DNA of 64,000 nucleotides from Deroplatys truncata (GCA_030765065.1 CM060978.1:111271692-111335691), one strand, 5' to 3'; counted from the stretch's first letter, positions 22,981 through 33,784 are shown. Notes: a model not told the origin generated them from the letters alone. Numbers and translations are program-made.

Positions 22981-23444
22981 GCTATAACTTTAGATGCTTT
23001 CAGCTTACTTATAATTTCCTCAATCTCTTGTGTGTGACTATTATTACCAGCATCCCTCGACGCAATTAGTAACCTCAATATATTTACTAGTCTATTCGGA
23101 TTTTCAAGCGTTGATATCACTGAATCATCATCATCTGAAGATTTCATATTCTTGCAACTTCCGATGTATCCAGATTTTTCACCAACAGTAGTCTCCAGTG
23201 AAGGACAGAGGCTTGATCCGGTATAACATTCCCCTCTATACATCTTCGGATCTTCAAGTGCAGGTGAGAGAGTCGATTCAGTATAACATGTTGCTCTATG
23301 AAACTTAAATCTTGACAAAGAACGATTCTTAAAAATCCGCCCGCATACACAGCATCTAATAACGCGTTTTCCTCCATGTGTAATGTATGAAAAATCGTGT
23401 TTCTCATTCGTCAGTTGCACAGATTTTCCCGGGCAGTAGTTCAT
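22977..23444 (-). CDS. C2HC zinc-finger protein, left arm copy
   Basis: An intact 155-codon frame, identical in protein sequence to the right-arm copy at 28526-28993. Cys31, Cys34, His49 and Cys53 form C-x2-C-x14-H-x3-C with the context CGRIF, matching the ZC2HC1-type (zf-C2HC_2) finger, likely a nucleic-acid or protein-binding module. Residues 54-90 contain an imperfect duplication (CYTESTLSPALED and CYTGSSLCPSLET). The C-terminus (about 115-155) is a leucine/isoleucine-rich, probably helical segment. There is no signal peptide. Upstream of the ATG is a T-rich run ending in TTTTAG, which could be a splice acceptor, so a further 5' exon is possible. The function in the element is unknown; terminal-repeat binding is a guess. 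Confidence 0.7.
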   Translation of the reverse strand: MNYCPGKSVQLTNEKHDFSYITHGGKRVIRCCVCGRIFKNRSLSRFKFHRATCYTESTLSPALEDPKMYRGECYTGSSLCPSLETTVGEKSGYIGSCKNMKSSDDDDSVISTLENPNRLVNILRLLIASRDAGNNSHTQEIEEIISKLKASKVIA

Positions 23445-23583
23445 GCTAAAACTAAAAGAAATTAAATGAATACGTGAATGCTAACGCTCGAAGGAATTAA
23501 AAGCGAATGAATGAATTCATAACACGCACCTATGTATATATCCAGGATGAGGACGACGGAGGGAATTGCGATCAATGCATAGC

Positions 23584-23860
23584 AGGGAGAAAGGATACTC
23601 TCTTGAAACATTAGTCATCTAGACAACTATTGTTCACGGAGCCTGTAGACGTCAGGTTGAAGGGGACAGACCTCAGGTTCAAATCTTTAAGGGCACGGAC
23701 CCAGCCTTTTGCCTGTCATGTATACTAAACCATCCTAACAGCGTAACATTACGTTACAACGACACGTAACCAGAACATGGCGAGTGCGAGCATGGAAAAA
23801 AGGATGCTCTCTGGGAACATTACTGGAAAAGGATGCTCTCTGGAAACACTAGTCATCCAC
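23584..23860 (+). repeat. dispersed ~35-bp AAAGGATGCTCTC motif, left arm
   Basis: Copies begin at about 23591, 23797 and 23827, with a fourth at 21228. The core is AAAGGATRCTCTC followed by GAAACATTAGTCATCTAGAC in the fullest copies. Spacing is irregular, so it is not a tandem array. Confidence 0.7.
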
Positions 23861-23989
23861 ACAACGGGTTGTCCCTAACATTTCCAGATTTCGGGTCGTT
23901 CAACATCGTGACGCGCCCCTGTCATATACATTTCGACGAAATTTTACCTCCTGAATTAAAGTTTGGTGATCTGTATAGACCTGTACAAC

Positions 23990-25008
23990 ATGCATTACGC
24001 TATGTAACAGACTCATCACGTTATGTAACAACATGATCACGCTATGTAACAACATGATCACGCTATGTAACAACATGATCACGCTATGTAACAACCTGAG
24101 CACGTTATGTAACAACATGACTACGCTATGTAACAAAACGATCACGCTATGTAACAACTGATCACGCTATGTAACAACCTGAGCACGCTATGTAACAACA
24201 TGACCACGCTATGTAACAAAACGATCACGCTATGTAACAACTGATCACGCTATGTAACAACCTGAGCACGCTATGTAACAACCTGAGCACGCTATGTAAC
24301 AATACGATCATGCTATGTAACAACCTGATCACGCTATGTAACAACCTGATTACGCTATGTAACAATTGATCACGCTATGTAACAACATGATCACGCCATG
24401 TAACAACCTGAGCACGCTATGTAACAACATGATCATGCTATGTAACAACATGAACACGCTATGTAACAATACGATCACGCTATGTAACAATCTGATTACC
24501 TTGTAACAACGGATCACGCTATGTAACAACATGATCACGCTATGTAACAACCTGAGCACGCTATGTAACATCATGATCACGCTATGTAACAACCTGATCA
24601 CGCTATGTAACAACATGCTCACGCTATGTAACAACTGAACACGCTATGTAACAACATGATCACGCTATGTAACAACCTGAGCACGCTATGTAACAACATG
24701 ATCACGCTATGTAACAACATGTTCACGCTATGTAACAACACGATCACGCTATGTAACAACACGATCACGCTATGTAACAACATGGACACGCTATGTAACA
24801 ACATGAACACGCTATGTAACAATACGATCAAGCTATGTAACAACCTGAGCACGATATGTAACAACATGATCACGCTATGTAACAACATGAACACTCTATG
24901 TAACAACCTGAGCATCCTATGTAACAACATGATCACGCTATGTAACAACCTAATCACGCTATGTAACATGATCACGCTATGTAACAACATGATCACGCTA
25001 TGTAAATA
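23990..25008 (+). repeat. 20/21-bp minisatellite, left arm
   Basis: About 48 units of the form TGATCACGCTATGTAACAA plus two variable bases. Variants change TGATCA to TGAGCA or TGAACA, or alter the bases between AACAA and TGATC; some units are 20 or 18 bp. Because most units are 21 bp and lack stops, long repetitive open frames appear on both strands. They are by-products of the period, not genes. Confidence 0.95.
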
Positions 25009-25162
25009 GGGTGGACCATTTAAGTTGAGGCTATACAATATATCCAAAACTAAGCGTTGTAGAAAGAAATGTCTTTAATAAACTTGATTCATATTATGGC
25101 GAAAGTAAATGCTGCTAGTCGTATTTCGTTTGGAGGACGTAGTGAGGGTCATTTCAGGGTCT

Positions 25163-25200
25163 TTTTAAATGGGACCCTAATTGTAGGTTCCCATTTAAAA
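25163..25200. other. central hairpin of the palindrome
   Basis: TTTTAAATGGGA (25163-25174) pairs perfectly with TCCCATTTAAAA (25189-25200) around a 14-base loop. Outside it the arms stay complementary, but within about 40 bp of the centre they differ by small indels, unlike the near-identical sequence farther out. Confidence 0.9.
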
Positions 25201-25364
25201 GAATAAATTGACCCAAAATGACCCTCATAACGGCCTCCAAACGAAACACGACTAGCAGCATTTACTTTCGCCATAATATGAATCAAGTTTATTAAAGACA
25301 TTTCTTTCTACAACGCTTAGTTTTGGATATATTGTATAGCCTCAACTTAAATGGTCCACCCTAT

Positions 25365-27980
25365 TTACATAGCGTGATCATGTTGTTACATAGCGTGATC
25401 ATGTTACATAGCGTGATTAGGTTGTTACATAGCGTGATCATGTTGTTACATAGCATGCTCAGGTTGTTACATAGAGTGTTCATGTTGTTACATAGCGTGA
25501 TCATGTTGTTACATATCGTGCTCAGGTTGTTACATAGCTTGATCGTATTGTTACATAGCGTGTTCATGTTGTTACATAGCGTGTCCATGTTGTTACATAG
25601 CGTGATCGTGTTACATAGCGTGATCGTGTTGTTACATAGCGTGAACATGTTGTTACATAGCGTGATCATGTTGTTACATAGCGTGCTCAGGTTGTTACAT
25701 AGCGTGATCATGTTATTACATAGCGTGATCAGTTGTTACATAGCGTGAGCATGTTGTTACATAGCGTGATCAGGTTGTTACATAGCGTGATCATGATGTT
25801 ACATAGCGTGCTCAGGTTGTTACATAGCGTGATCATGTTGTTACATAGCGTGATCCGTTGTTACATAGTAATCAGATTGTTACATAGCGTGATCGTATTG
25901 TTACATAGCGTGTTCATGTTGTTACATAGCGTGATCATGTTGTTACATAGCGTGCTCAGTTTGTTACATGGCGTGATCATGTTGTTACATAGCGTGATCA
26001 GTTGTTACATAGCGTAATCAGGTTGTTACATAGCGTGATCAGGTTGTTACATAGCATGATCGTATTGTTACATAGCGTGCTCAGGTTGTTACATAGCGTG
26101 CTCAGGTTGTTACATAGCGTGATCAGTTGTTACATAGCGTGATCGTTTTGTTACATAGCGTGGTCATGTTGTTACATAGCGTGCTCAGGTTGTTACATAG
26201 CGTGATCAGTTGTTACATAGCGTGATCGTTTTGTTACATAGCGTAGTCATGTTGTTACATAACGTGCTCAGGTTGTTACATAGCGTGATCATGTTGTTAC
26301 ATAGCGTGATCAGTTGTTACATAGCGTAATCAGATTGTTACATAGCGTGATCGTATTGTTACATAGCGTGTTCATGTTGTTACATAGCGTGAACATGTTG
26401 TTACATAGCGTGCTCAGGTTGTTACATAGCTTGATCGTTTTGTTGCATGGCGTGATCATGTTGTTACATAGCGTGAACATGTTGTTACATAGCGTGCTCA
26501 GGTTGTTACATAGCTTAATCGTTTTGTTACATAGCGTGATCATGTTGTTACATAGCTTGATCGTTTTGTTACATAGCATGATCATGTTGTTACATAGTGT
26601 GGTCATGTTGTTACATAGCGTGATCATGTTGTTACATAGCGTGAACATGTTGTTACATAGCGTGAACATGTTGTTACATAGCGTGATCATGTTGTTACAT
26701 AGCTTGAGCATGTTGTTACATAGCGTGATCAGTTGTTACATAGCGTGATCAGGTTGTTACATAGCGTGCTCAGGTTGTTACATAGCGTGATCAGTTGTTA
26801 CATAGCTTGATCAGGTTGTTACATAGCGTGATCGTGTTGTTACATAGCTTGATCGTTTTGTTACATAGCGTGATCATGTTGTTACATAGTGTGGTCATGT
26901 TGTTACATAGCGTGATCATGTTGTTACATAGCGTGAACATGTTGTTACATAGCGTGATCATGTTGTTACATAGCGTGAACATGTTGTTACATAGCTTGAG
27001 CATGTTGTTACATAGCGTGATCAGTTGTTACATGGCGTGATCATGTTGTTACATAGCGTACTCAGGTTGTTACATAGCGTGATCATGTTGTTACATAGCT
27101 TGATCAGGTTGTTACATAGCGTGATCAGTTGTTACATAGATTGAGCATGATGTTACATAGCGTGATCAGTTGTTACATGGCGTGATCATGTTGTTACATA
27201 GCGTACTCAGGTTGTTACATAGCGTGATCATGTTGTTACATAGCGTGCTCAGGTTGTTACATAGCGTGATCATGTTGTTACATAGCGTGATCAGTTGTTA
27301 CATAGCTTGATCAGGTTGTTACATAGCGTGATCAGTTGTTACATTGCGTGATCGTGTTGTACATAGCGTGATCGTGTTGCTACATAGCGTGATCGTTTTG
27401 TTACATAGCGTGGTCATGTTGTTACATAGCGTGAACATGTTGTTACATAGCGTGATCATGTTGTTACATAGCGTGATCATGTTGTTACATAGCGTGATCA
27501 TGTTGTTACATAGCGTGATCAGTTGTTACATAACGTGATCAGATTGTTACATAGCGTGCTCAGGTTGTTACATAGCGTGATCATGTTGTTACATAGCGTG
27601 ATCAGTTGTTACATAGCTTGAGCATGTTGTTACATAGCGTGATCAGTTGTTACATGGCGTGATCATGTTGTTACATAGCGTACTCAGTTTGTTACATAGC
27701 CTGATCATGTTGTTACATAGCGTGCTCAGGTTGTTACATAGCATGATCATGTTGTTACATAGCGTGATCAGTTGTTACATAGCTTGATCGTTTTGTTACA
27801 TAGCGTGGTCATGTTGTTACATAGCGTGATCATGTTGTTACATAGCGTGATCATGTTGTTACATAGCGTGATCATGTTGTTACATGGCGTGATCATGTTG
27901 TTACATAGCGTGATCATGTTGTTACATAGCGTGATCATGTTGTTACATAACGTGATGAGTCTGTTACATAGCGTAATGCA
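25365..27980 (-). repeat. 20/21-bp minisatellite, right arm (expanded)
   Basis: Reverse complement of the left array but about 2.6 kb, roughly 123 units. The order of variants near the centre matches the left arm, including the shortened unit ATCATGTTACATAGCG at about 25397. The TAGTCATG and ACGTGCTCAGG variants near 26245-26275 match the left-arm variants near 24097-24125. Beyond that point the right array has about 75 extra units. Confidence 0.95.
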
Positions 27981-28109
27981 TGTTGTACAGGTCTATACAG
28001 ATCACCAAACTTTAATTCAGGAGGTAAAATTTCGTCGAAATGTATATGACAGGGGCGCGTCACGATGTTGAACGACCCGAAATCTGGAAATGTTAGGACA
28101 ACCCGTTGT

Positions 28110-28386
28110 GTGGATGACTAGTGTTTCCAGAGAGCATCCTTTTCCAGTAATGTTCCCAGAGAGCATCCTTTTTTCCATGCTCGCACTCGCCATGTTCTGG
28201 TTACGTGTCGTTGTAACGTAATGTTACGCTGTTAGGATGGTTTAGTATACATGACAGGCAAAAGGCTGGGTCCGTGCCCTTAAAGATTTGAACCTGAGGT
28301 CTGTCCCATTCAACCTGACGTCTACAGGCTCCGTGAACAATAGTTGTCTAGATGACTAATGGTTCAAGAGAGTATCCTTTCTCCCT
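28110..28386 (-). repeat. dispersed AAAGGATGCTCTC motif, right arm
   Basis: Mirror of 23584-23860, with the motif complement GAGAGCATCCTTT at about 28132 and 28161 and GAGAGTATCCTTT at about 28369. At least two single-base differences from the left arm are visible (for example GGTTCAAG instead of GTTTCAAG). Confidence 0.7.
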
Positions 28387-28525
28387 GCTATGCATTGATC
28401 GCAATTCCCTCCGTCGTCCTCATCCTGGATATATACATAGGTGCGTGTTATGAATTCATTCATTCGCTTTTAATTCCTTCGAGCGTTAGCATTCACGTAT
28501 TCATTTAATTTCTTTTAGTTTTAGC

Positions 28526-28993
28526 ATGAACTACTGCCCGGGAAAATCTGTGCAACTGACGAATGAGAAACACGATTTTTCATACATTACACATGGAGGA
28601 AAACGCGTTATTAGATGCTGTGTATGCGGGCGGATTTTTAAGAATCGTTCTTTGTCAAGATTTAAGTTTCATAGAGCAACATGTTATACTGAATCGACTC
28701 TCTCACCTGCACTTGAAGATCCGAAGATGTATAGAGGGGAATGTTATACCGGATCAAGCCTCTGTCCTTCACTGGAGACTACTGTTGGTGAAAAATCTGG
28801 ATACATCGGAAGTTGCAAGAATATGAAATCTTCAGATGATGATGATTCAGTGATATCAACGCTTGAAAATCCGAATAGACTAGTAAATATATTGAGGTTA
28901 CTAATTGCGTCGAGGGATGCTGGTAATAATAGTCACACACAAGAGATTGAGGAAATTATAAGTAAGCTGAAAGCATCTAAAGTTATAGCATGA
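28526..28993 (+). CDS. C2HC zinc-finger protein, right arm copy
   Basis: 155 codons, ATG at 28526 and TGA at 28991. It is the same protein as the left copy: finger Cys31, Cys34, His49, Cys53 with the CGRIF context, an internal CYT duplication, an acidic DDDDS stretch near residue 105 and a hydrophobic helical C-terminus. It reads outward from the palindrome centre. A T-rich stretch ending TTTTAGTTTTAG just before the start (28510-28524) resembles a splice acceptor. An AATAAA at about 29252 lies 260 bp downstream and could serve as the poly(A) signal, which would put the small ORF 28990-29199 in the same transcript. No protein difference between arms despite point changes in the flanks hints at constraint or gene conversion, but the sample is small. 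Confidence 0.7.
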   Translation: MNYCPGKSVQLTNEKHDFSYITHGGKRVIRCCVCGRIFKNRSLSRFKFHRATCYTESTLSPALEDPKMYRGECYTGSSLCPSLETTVGEKSGYIGSCKNMKSSDDDDSVISTLENPNRLVNILRLLIASRDAGNNSHTQEIEEIISKLKASKVIA

Positions 28994-29199
28994 CAGGATC
29001 GAGAAATTGTGTTAATCAATTACTGCTATGGTTAACAGGAACTTTGAAATATCAAAAAACTTGTACTTATAAAATACATCATTCAGACATTGTTGAGATG
29101 TTTAGTTTTTTTACTGATAATGCAGGTCTCTTTCTGTGTGATGTATATGATTATATAACTGTGTGTTTAGAATGTCTAGACTATCACCTTTGCCTTTAG
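28990..29199 (+). CDS. small downstream ORF overlapping the zinc-finger stop, right arm
   Basis: A 69-codon frame overlapping the zinc-finger stop by ATGA. Same caveats as the left-arm copy: no domain, one residue difference, possibly 3' UTR. Confidence 0.25.
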   Translation: MTGSRNCVNQLLLWLTGTLKYQKTCTYKIHHSDIVEMFSFFTDNAGLFLCDVYDYITVCLECLDYHLCL

Positions 29200-29293
29200 G
29201 AAATATGTATGGTTTTTTGTAAAGTAATGTAATAGGATAATGTTTATAAAAAATAAATGTTGTCTGCATTACTTTTTGTAAAGTGATATGTTT

Positions 29294-29542
29294 TTTTACA
29301 TGTATTCAGTTAAACTGATTTTTAAAAATTGGTTTACATGAATGTTGTTTATCTTCTTTTCCAACCTAGAATTGTATTCATTTGCAATTTATTTCCATGT
29401 CTCTTCCTTACGCTTAGCAGAGCTATCAGTCATTTTATTTTCAAGACTAATTTGTGTTCCAAAACAATGTCGGTCATATATCTTTCTCTTCTTTCTTAAA
29501 ATTTGCTGCCTGAGTCTTTTTATTACTTTCGTCCTTCTCCAT
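29294..29542 (-). pseudogene. decayed Myb/SANT-like frame, right arm
   Basis: Mirror of 22428-22676. The ATG is the complement of 29540-29542, and the same frame breaks and in-frame stop recur. It lies convergent with the zinc-finger gene, so the two 3' ends face each other in each arm. Confidence 0.6.
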
Positions 29543-30109
29543 TTTGCAATTTGTTTATGTATCAGAGACGAATGAATGTTGAATGGCATTAGCAATTGTG
29601 AATTGATTCAATACAATTGCAGTGATCTGAGATTAGTGAATAATGAATAACGTTTATTTCTCAATACTCGATACATAATTAAGATATATACTTTTAGACT
29701 ATAATAATATTTGAAAATATTTGGCTATTTACACTATAAATTCACTTCTTTGTTGTTTGCCTATACTAATCTATGGTCTCAGTACATACAACTCCTGGTT
29801 TTCTATGTATCGACGACCCTCTGTCTACTTGTTTATGTTTCATTATATATACCTTTATTTTTTTAATGTGCCATATGTATGATTTCCTGTGTTACGTCTT
29901 GTTACGTGTTTACGTTAGATGATAGACAATGAGAAGATCCAGAACAAACAAGGTGGGAATAGGTTAGGATGTATACTTCACTGTAAACCGATATACTGTT
30001 TGTCCCTCTCCGTCTCGCGCACTACTGTTTAACAAATATAAAGTTTGTAAGGTTTAGAAAATAAGTATATAAAAGTGTTGTAAGGCTGGATGAGAAAAGT
30101 TTTATAATC
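29543..30109. other. single-copy segment of right arm
   Basis: Mirror of 21861-22427. A few single-base differences (for example TTAAGATATATAC versus the left TATATAACTTAA). No gene seen. Confidence 0.4.
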
Positions 30110-30745
30110 GAATTACTCTCTATATTACAGTATAAACCTACATTCCTCCTCATTCAATCTCTGTCTATCCTTGTATCTCTCCCGTTTTCCATATTTCTCC
30201 CATATAAACGTATACTCTAATCCTCAAACCATGTCTAGACTAGCACCTCTCCTCGTATGCCCTAACGCTCTCATATAAATGCATTTTCCTCCTTGAAGAC
30301 TCTCTCAACCTAGCACCTACCTTCGTTTTCCCTATATTTTCCCATATAGACGTATACTCTCTCATTCAGACCTTCCCGACTAGCCTAGCACTTCTCCTCA
30401 TATTCCCCTACCTCTCTCATATAAGATGCATTCCCTCATTCAACACCGTCTAGCCTAGCATCGAACCTCGTATTCCCTATCTCTCGCATATAAACGCCTA
30501 CTCCATCATTCAAAACTCCTATCCTAATACCTCTCCTCGGTTTGCTATATCGCTCATATTCTACCCTTCAAGTCCTGTTTAGTATAGCATCTTTCCTTGT
30601 GTTCCCTATCTCTCTCGTATAAAGCATATCCCTCCCTCCTTTAGCATCTGACTAGCCTAGCATCAGCCCTGGTATTCCCTATCTCTCCCCTATAAATACT
30701 TCTATCTAGAGACCTAATGTTTCAGGAGAGCATCCTTTCCCCTAT
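30110..30745 (-). repeat. ~70-bp degenerate tandem repeat, right arm
   Basis: Mirror of 21225-21860, eight to nine units, ending at the AAAGGATGCTCTC motif complement near 30725-30740. Confidence 0.8.
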
Positions 30746-33045
30746 AAAAGTTTATTTGGTGTCTTTATCTTAATTAGTTTAGGAGTTATTAAATTTATAA
30801 TTAAATTACATTTTATCGGTATTCGAACCCTGGACACCAGAACCAATATTATTTACAATATTAGTTTGATATGTTTAAGGGTGCTGTATGCATTTACAGC
30901 ATCAATCTAAGTGATATATTCTAGAGTATAGAGAAAAATAAGTAAGTGATTGAAAGATCGGGATTCGAAGTAAGGACAGCTGATTGAAAATTATACACAG
31001 TATTAATTGCCCCTCATAGGAGCTATCAATCATGCTTTGGTCAATTCCTCTACCTCTCTTAGTTTCTGAGATAATGACGATTTAAACATTAGGCTCGAAC
31101 CCAGAACGTCAGGTATCTAATTACACATCCACAAGATACTACCTAGTAACATAAACGCAATAAAGTTTATTTGGCGTCTTTATCTTAATTAGTTTAGGAG
31201 TTATTAAATTTATAATTAAATTACATTTTATCGGTATTCGATCCCTGGACACCAGAAACAAAATTATTTACAATATTAGTTTGATATGTTTAAAGGTGCT
31301 GTATACATTTACAGCATCAATCTAAGTGATATATTCTAGAGTATAGAGAAAAAATAAGTAAGTGATTGAAAGATCGGAATTCGAAGTAAGGATAACTGAT
31401 TGAAAATTATATACAGTATTAATTGCCCATCATAGGAGCTATCAATCATGCTTTGGTTCACTCGTCTACCTCTCTTAGTTTCTGAGATAATGACGATTTA
31501 AAATTAGGCTCGAACCCAGAACGTCAGGTATCTAATTACACATCCACAAGATAATACCTAATAACATAAAGGCAATAAAGTTTATTTGGCGTCTTTATCT
31601 TAATTAGTTTAGAAGTTATTAAATTTATAATTAAACTACATTTTATCGGTATTCGAACCCTGGACACCAGAAACAAAATTATTTACAATATTAGTTTGAT
31701 ATGTTTAAAGGTGCTGTATGCAGTTACAGCATCAATCTAAGTCATATATTCTAGAGTATAGAGAAAAATAAGTAAGTGATTGAAAGATCGGGATTCGAAG
31801 TAAGGACAACTGATTGAAAATTATATACAGTATTAATTACCCCTCATAGGAGCTATCAATCATGCTTTGGTTCACTCGTCTACCTCTCTTAGTTTCTGAG
31901 ATAATGACGATTTAAAATTAGGCTCGAACCCAGAACGTCAGGTATCTAATTACACATCCACAAGATAATACCTAATAACATAAAAGGCAATAAAGTTTAT
32001 TTGGCGTCTTTATCTTAATTAGTTTAGAAGTTATTAAATTTACAATTAAACTACATTTTATCGGTATTCGAACCCTGGACACCAGAAAAAAAATTATTTA
32101 CAATATTAGTTTGATATGTTTAAAGGTGCTGTATACAGTTACAGCATCAATCTAAGTGATATATTCTAGAGTATAGAGAAAAATAAGTATGTGATTGAAA
32201 GATCGGGATTCGAAGTAAGGACAACTGATTGAAAATTATATACAGTATTAATTACCCCTTATAGGAGCTATCAATCATGCTTTGGTTCACTCGTCTACCT
32301 CTCTGAGTTTCTGAGATAATGACGATTTAAAATTAGGCTCGAACCCAGAACGTCAGGTATCTAATTACACATCCACAAGATAGTACCTAATAATATAAAG
32401 ACAATAAAGTTTATTTGGCGTCTTTATCTTAATTAGTTTAGAAGTTATTAAATTTATAATTAAATTACATTTTATCGGTATTCGAACCCTGGACACCAGA
32501 AACAAAATTATTTACAATATTAGTTTGATATGTTTAAAGGTTGTGTATGCAGTTACAGCATCAATCTAAGTGACATATTCTAGAGTATAGAGAAAAAATA
32601 AGTAAGTGATTGAAAGATCGGGATTCGAAGTAAGGACAACTGATTGAAAATTATATACAGTATTAATTACCCATCATAGGAGCTATCAATCATGCTTTGG
32701 TCAATTCCTCTACCTCTCTTAGTTTCTGAGATAATGACGATTTAAACATTAGGCTCGAACCCAGAACGTCAGGTATCTAATTACACATCCACAAGATACT
32801 ACCTAATAAAATAAAGGCAATAAAGTTTATTTGGCGTCTTTATCTTAATTAGTTTAGGAGTTATTAAATTTATAATTAAATTACATTTTATCGGTATTCG
32901 AACCCTGGACACCATGTACCCAAATATACATTCACAAGAAACTATCTAATGACATTAATGTAATAAACTTTATTTGATGTCTTTATCGTAATTAGTCTCT
33001 GAGTTATTAGAAGCTGAATTTGTAATTCGAACCCGGGCATCCTGG
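30746..33045 (-). repeat. 415-bp higher-order tandem repeat, right arm
   Basis: The complement of GGTGTCCAGGGTTCGAATAC occurs six times (near 30820, 31240, 31655, 32070, 32488 and 32895), one more than in the left arm. The added unit accounts for about 415 bp of the arm-length difference. The single outer sub-block is also present (about 32915-33045). Confidence 0.92.
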
Positions 33046-33504
33046 TCAACTTGGAACTCGTTGGAGAAGCTGCTGCTTTTTATATCATTTCCATCGCTAA
33101 AATCTAAAGTGTTGAGTGTTGGGCAGAGCACTTAGGAAAACAATTACTGACATTGTTCGCTAATGGGGTGAAAGCGTCTAACGGGTCAGCTAATGTGTGT
33201 CACCGTTACCTCCAGACGGAAGTATGTCGTTGATCGCTAATGTATGTAAACAGATCCGGAATGTAAACTTAAAAGCCTATTAATGTGTTGAAAGCGTCTA
33301 ACATGTTCAGCTAATGGACAAGCGATTTCCCCAGATACAAGAAGGCTGCAGTGTTTCATTACATGACAGACTGTTCCCGTGAGCAGACTACTTATACTCA
33401 AGCTCCAGTCAACAATTCATTAATCAAAAAAACTTAATTGCTCGAGGATGCAATCTGCAGACCTTAGTAATCATAAAAAAAAATGTTTGACGAACATTAC
33501 CTAA

Positions 33505-33740
33505 TTAATTTGCCGAGGGGCGGCAGGACTCGAGAAAACAATTCCATCAAGTCATGACGCCACAGTAGAACGCATGGGGGAGGGGGTAGAACCTGTTAGC
33601 ACAGATACTGTCGGTATTAGGTGAGCACACAAAGCGAGAGGGGGCGGGGTCTAACGACACGAGACCTGGCGGCATGTGAGCACACAAAGGGAGGGGGCGG
33701 GGCTTGTCGGCGTAGAACAAAGAACTTTATCGCTTGTCGG
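33505..33740 (-). repeat. GC-rich subterminal block, right arm
   Basis: Reverse complement of 18645-18880, practically identical, with GAGGGGGCGGGGTCTAACGA and GAGGGGGCGGGGCTTGTCGG as the two direct repeats. Confidence 0.6.
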
Positions 33741-33778
33741 CATCTCATGTGGGCTCAAGTCGCCATTATATCTCTACT

Positions 33779-33784
33779 GACCTA
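33779..33784 (+). other. right target-site duplication GACCTA
   Basis: It follows CTCTACT, the right end of the palindrome, and continues into the satellite unit as GACCTACTTAGATCTATTG. Confidence 0.9.

Larger units (their letters stand above)
18605..33778. mobile_element. giant palindromic transposon-like element (15.2 kb)
   Basis: A left arm (18605-25174) and right arm (25189-33778) are reverse complements of each other, joined by a 14-base loop. Ends are AGTAGATATAAC on the left and the complement of AGTAGAGATATAATG on the right. The element interrupts a satellite array and is flanked by the direct 6-bp duplication GACCTA, so it inserted as a unit. Arm differences are scattered single bases, one extra 415-bp unit on the right, and about 1.6 kb more minisatellite on the right. 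The only intact gene is a C2HC zinc-finger frame, present once per arm. A 6-bp duplication with AG...CT termini is known for Maverick/Polinton elements (IS3EU and Dada elements also make 6-7-bp duplications). With no polymerase, integrase or transposase found, this would be a non-autonomous member of some such group. The class is uncertain; the palindrome and insertion are seen directly. Confidence 0.9.

Noticed and set aside
23990..27980. CRISPR-like array
   Set aside because: No unique spacers; variable bases are only two or three per 21-bp unit, and the context is eukaryotic.
24350..28071. Long repetitive open frames on both strands of the minisatellite
   Set aside because: They follow from a 21-bp period without stops; frames exist on both strands and units of 20 bp break them.
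18605..33778. Palindrome as an assembly artefact
   Set aside because: Arms differ by scattered bases, one 415-bp unit and 1.6 kb of minisatellite, and a perfect target duplication flanks it; long reads should still confirm.
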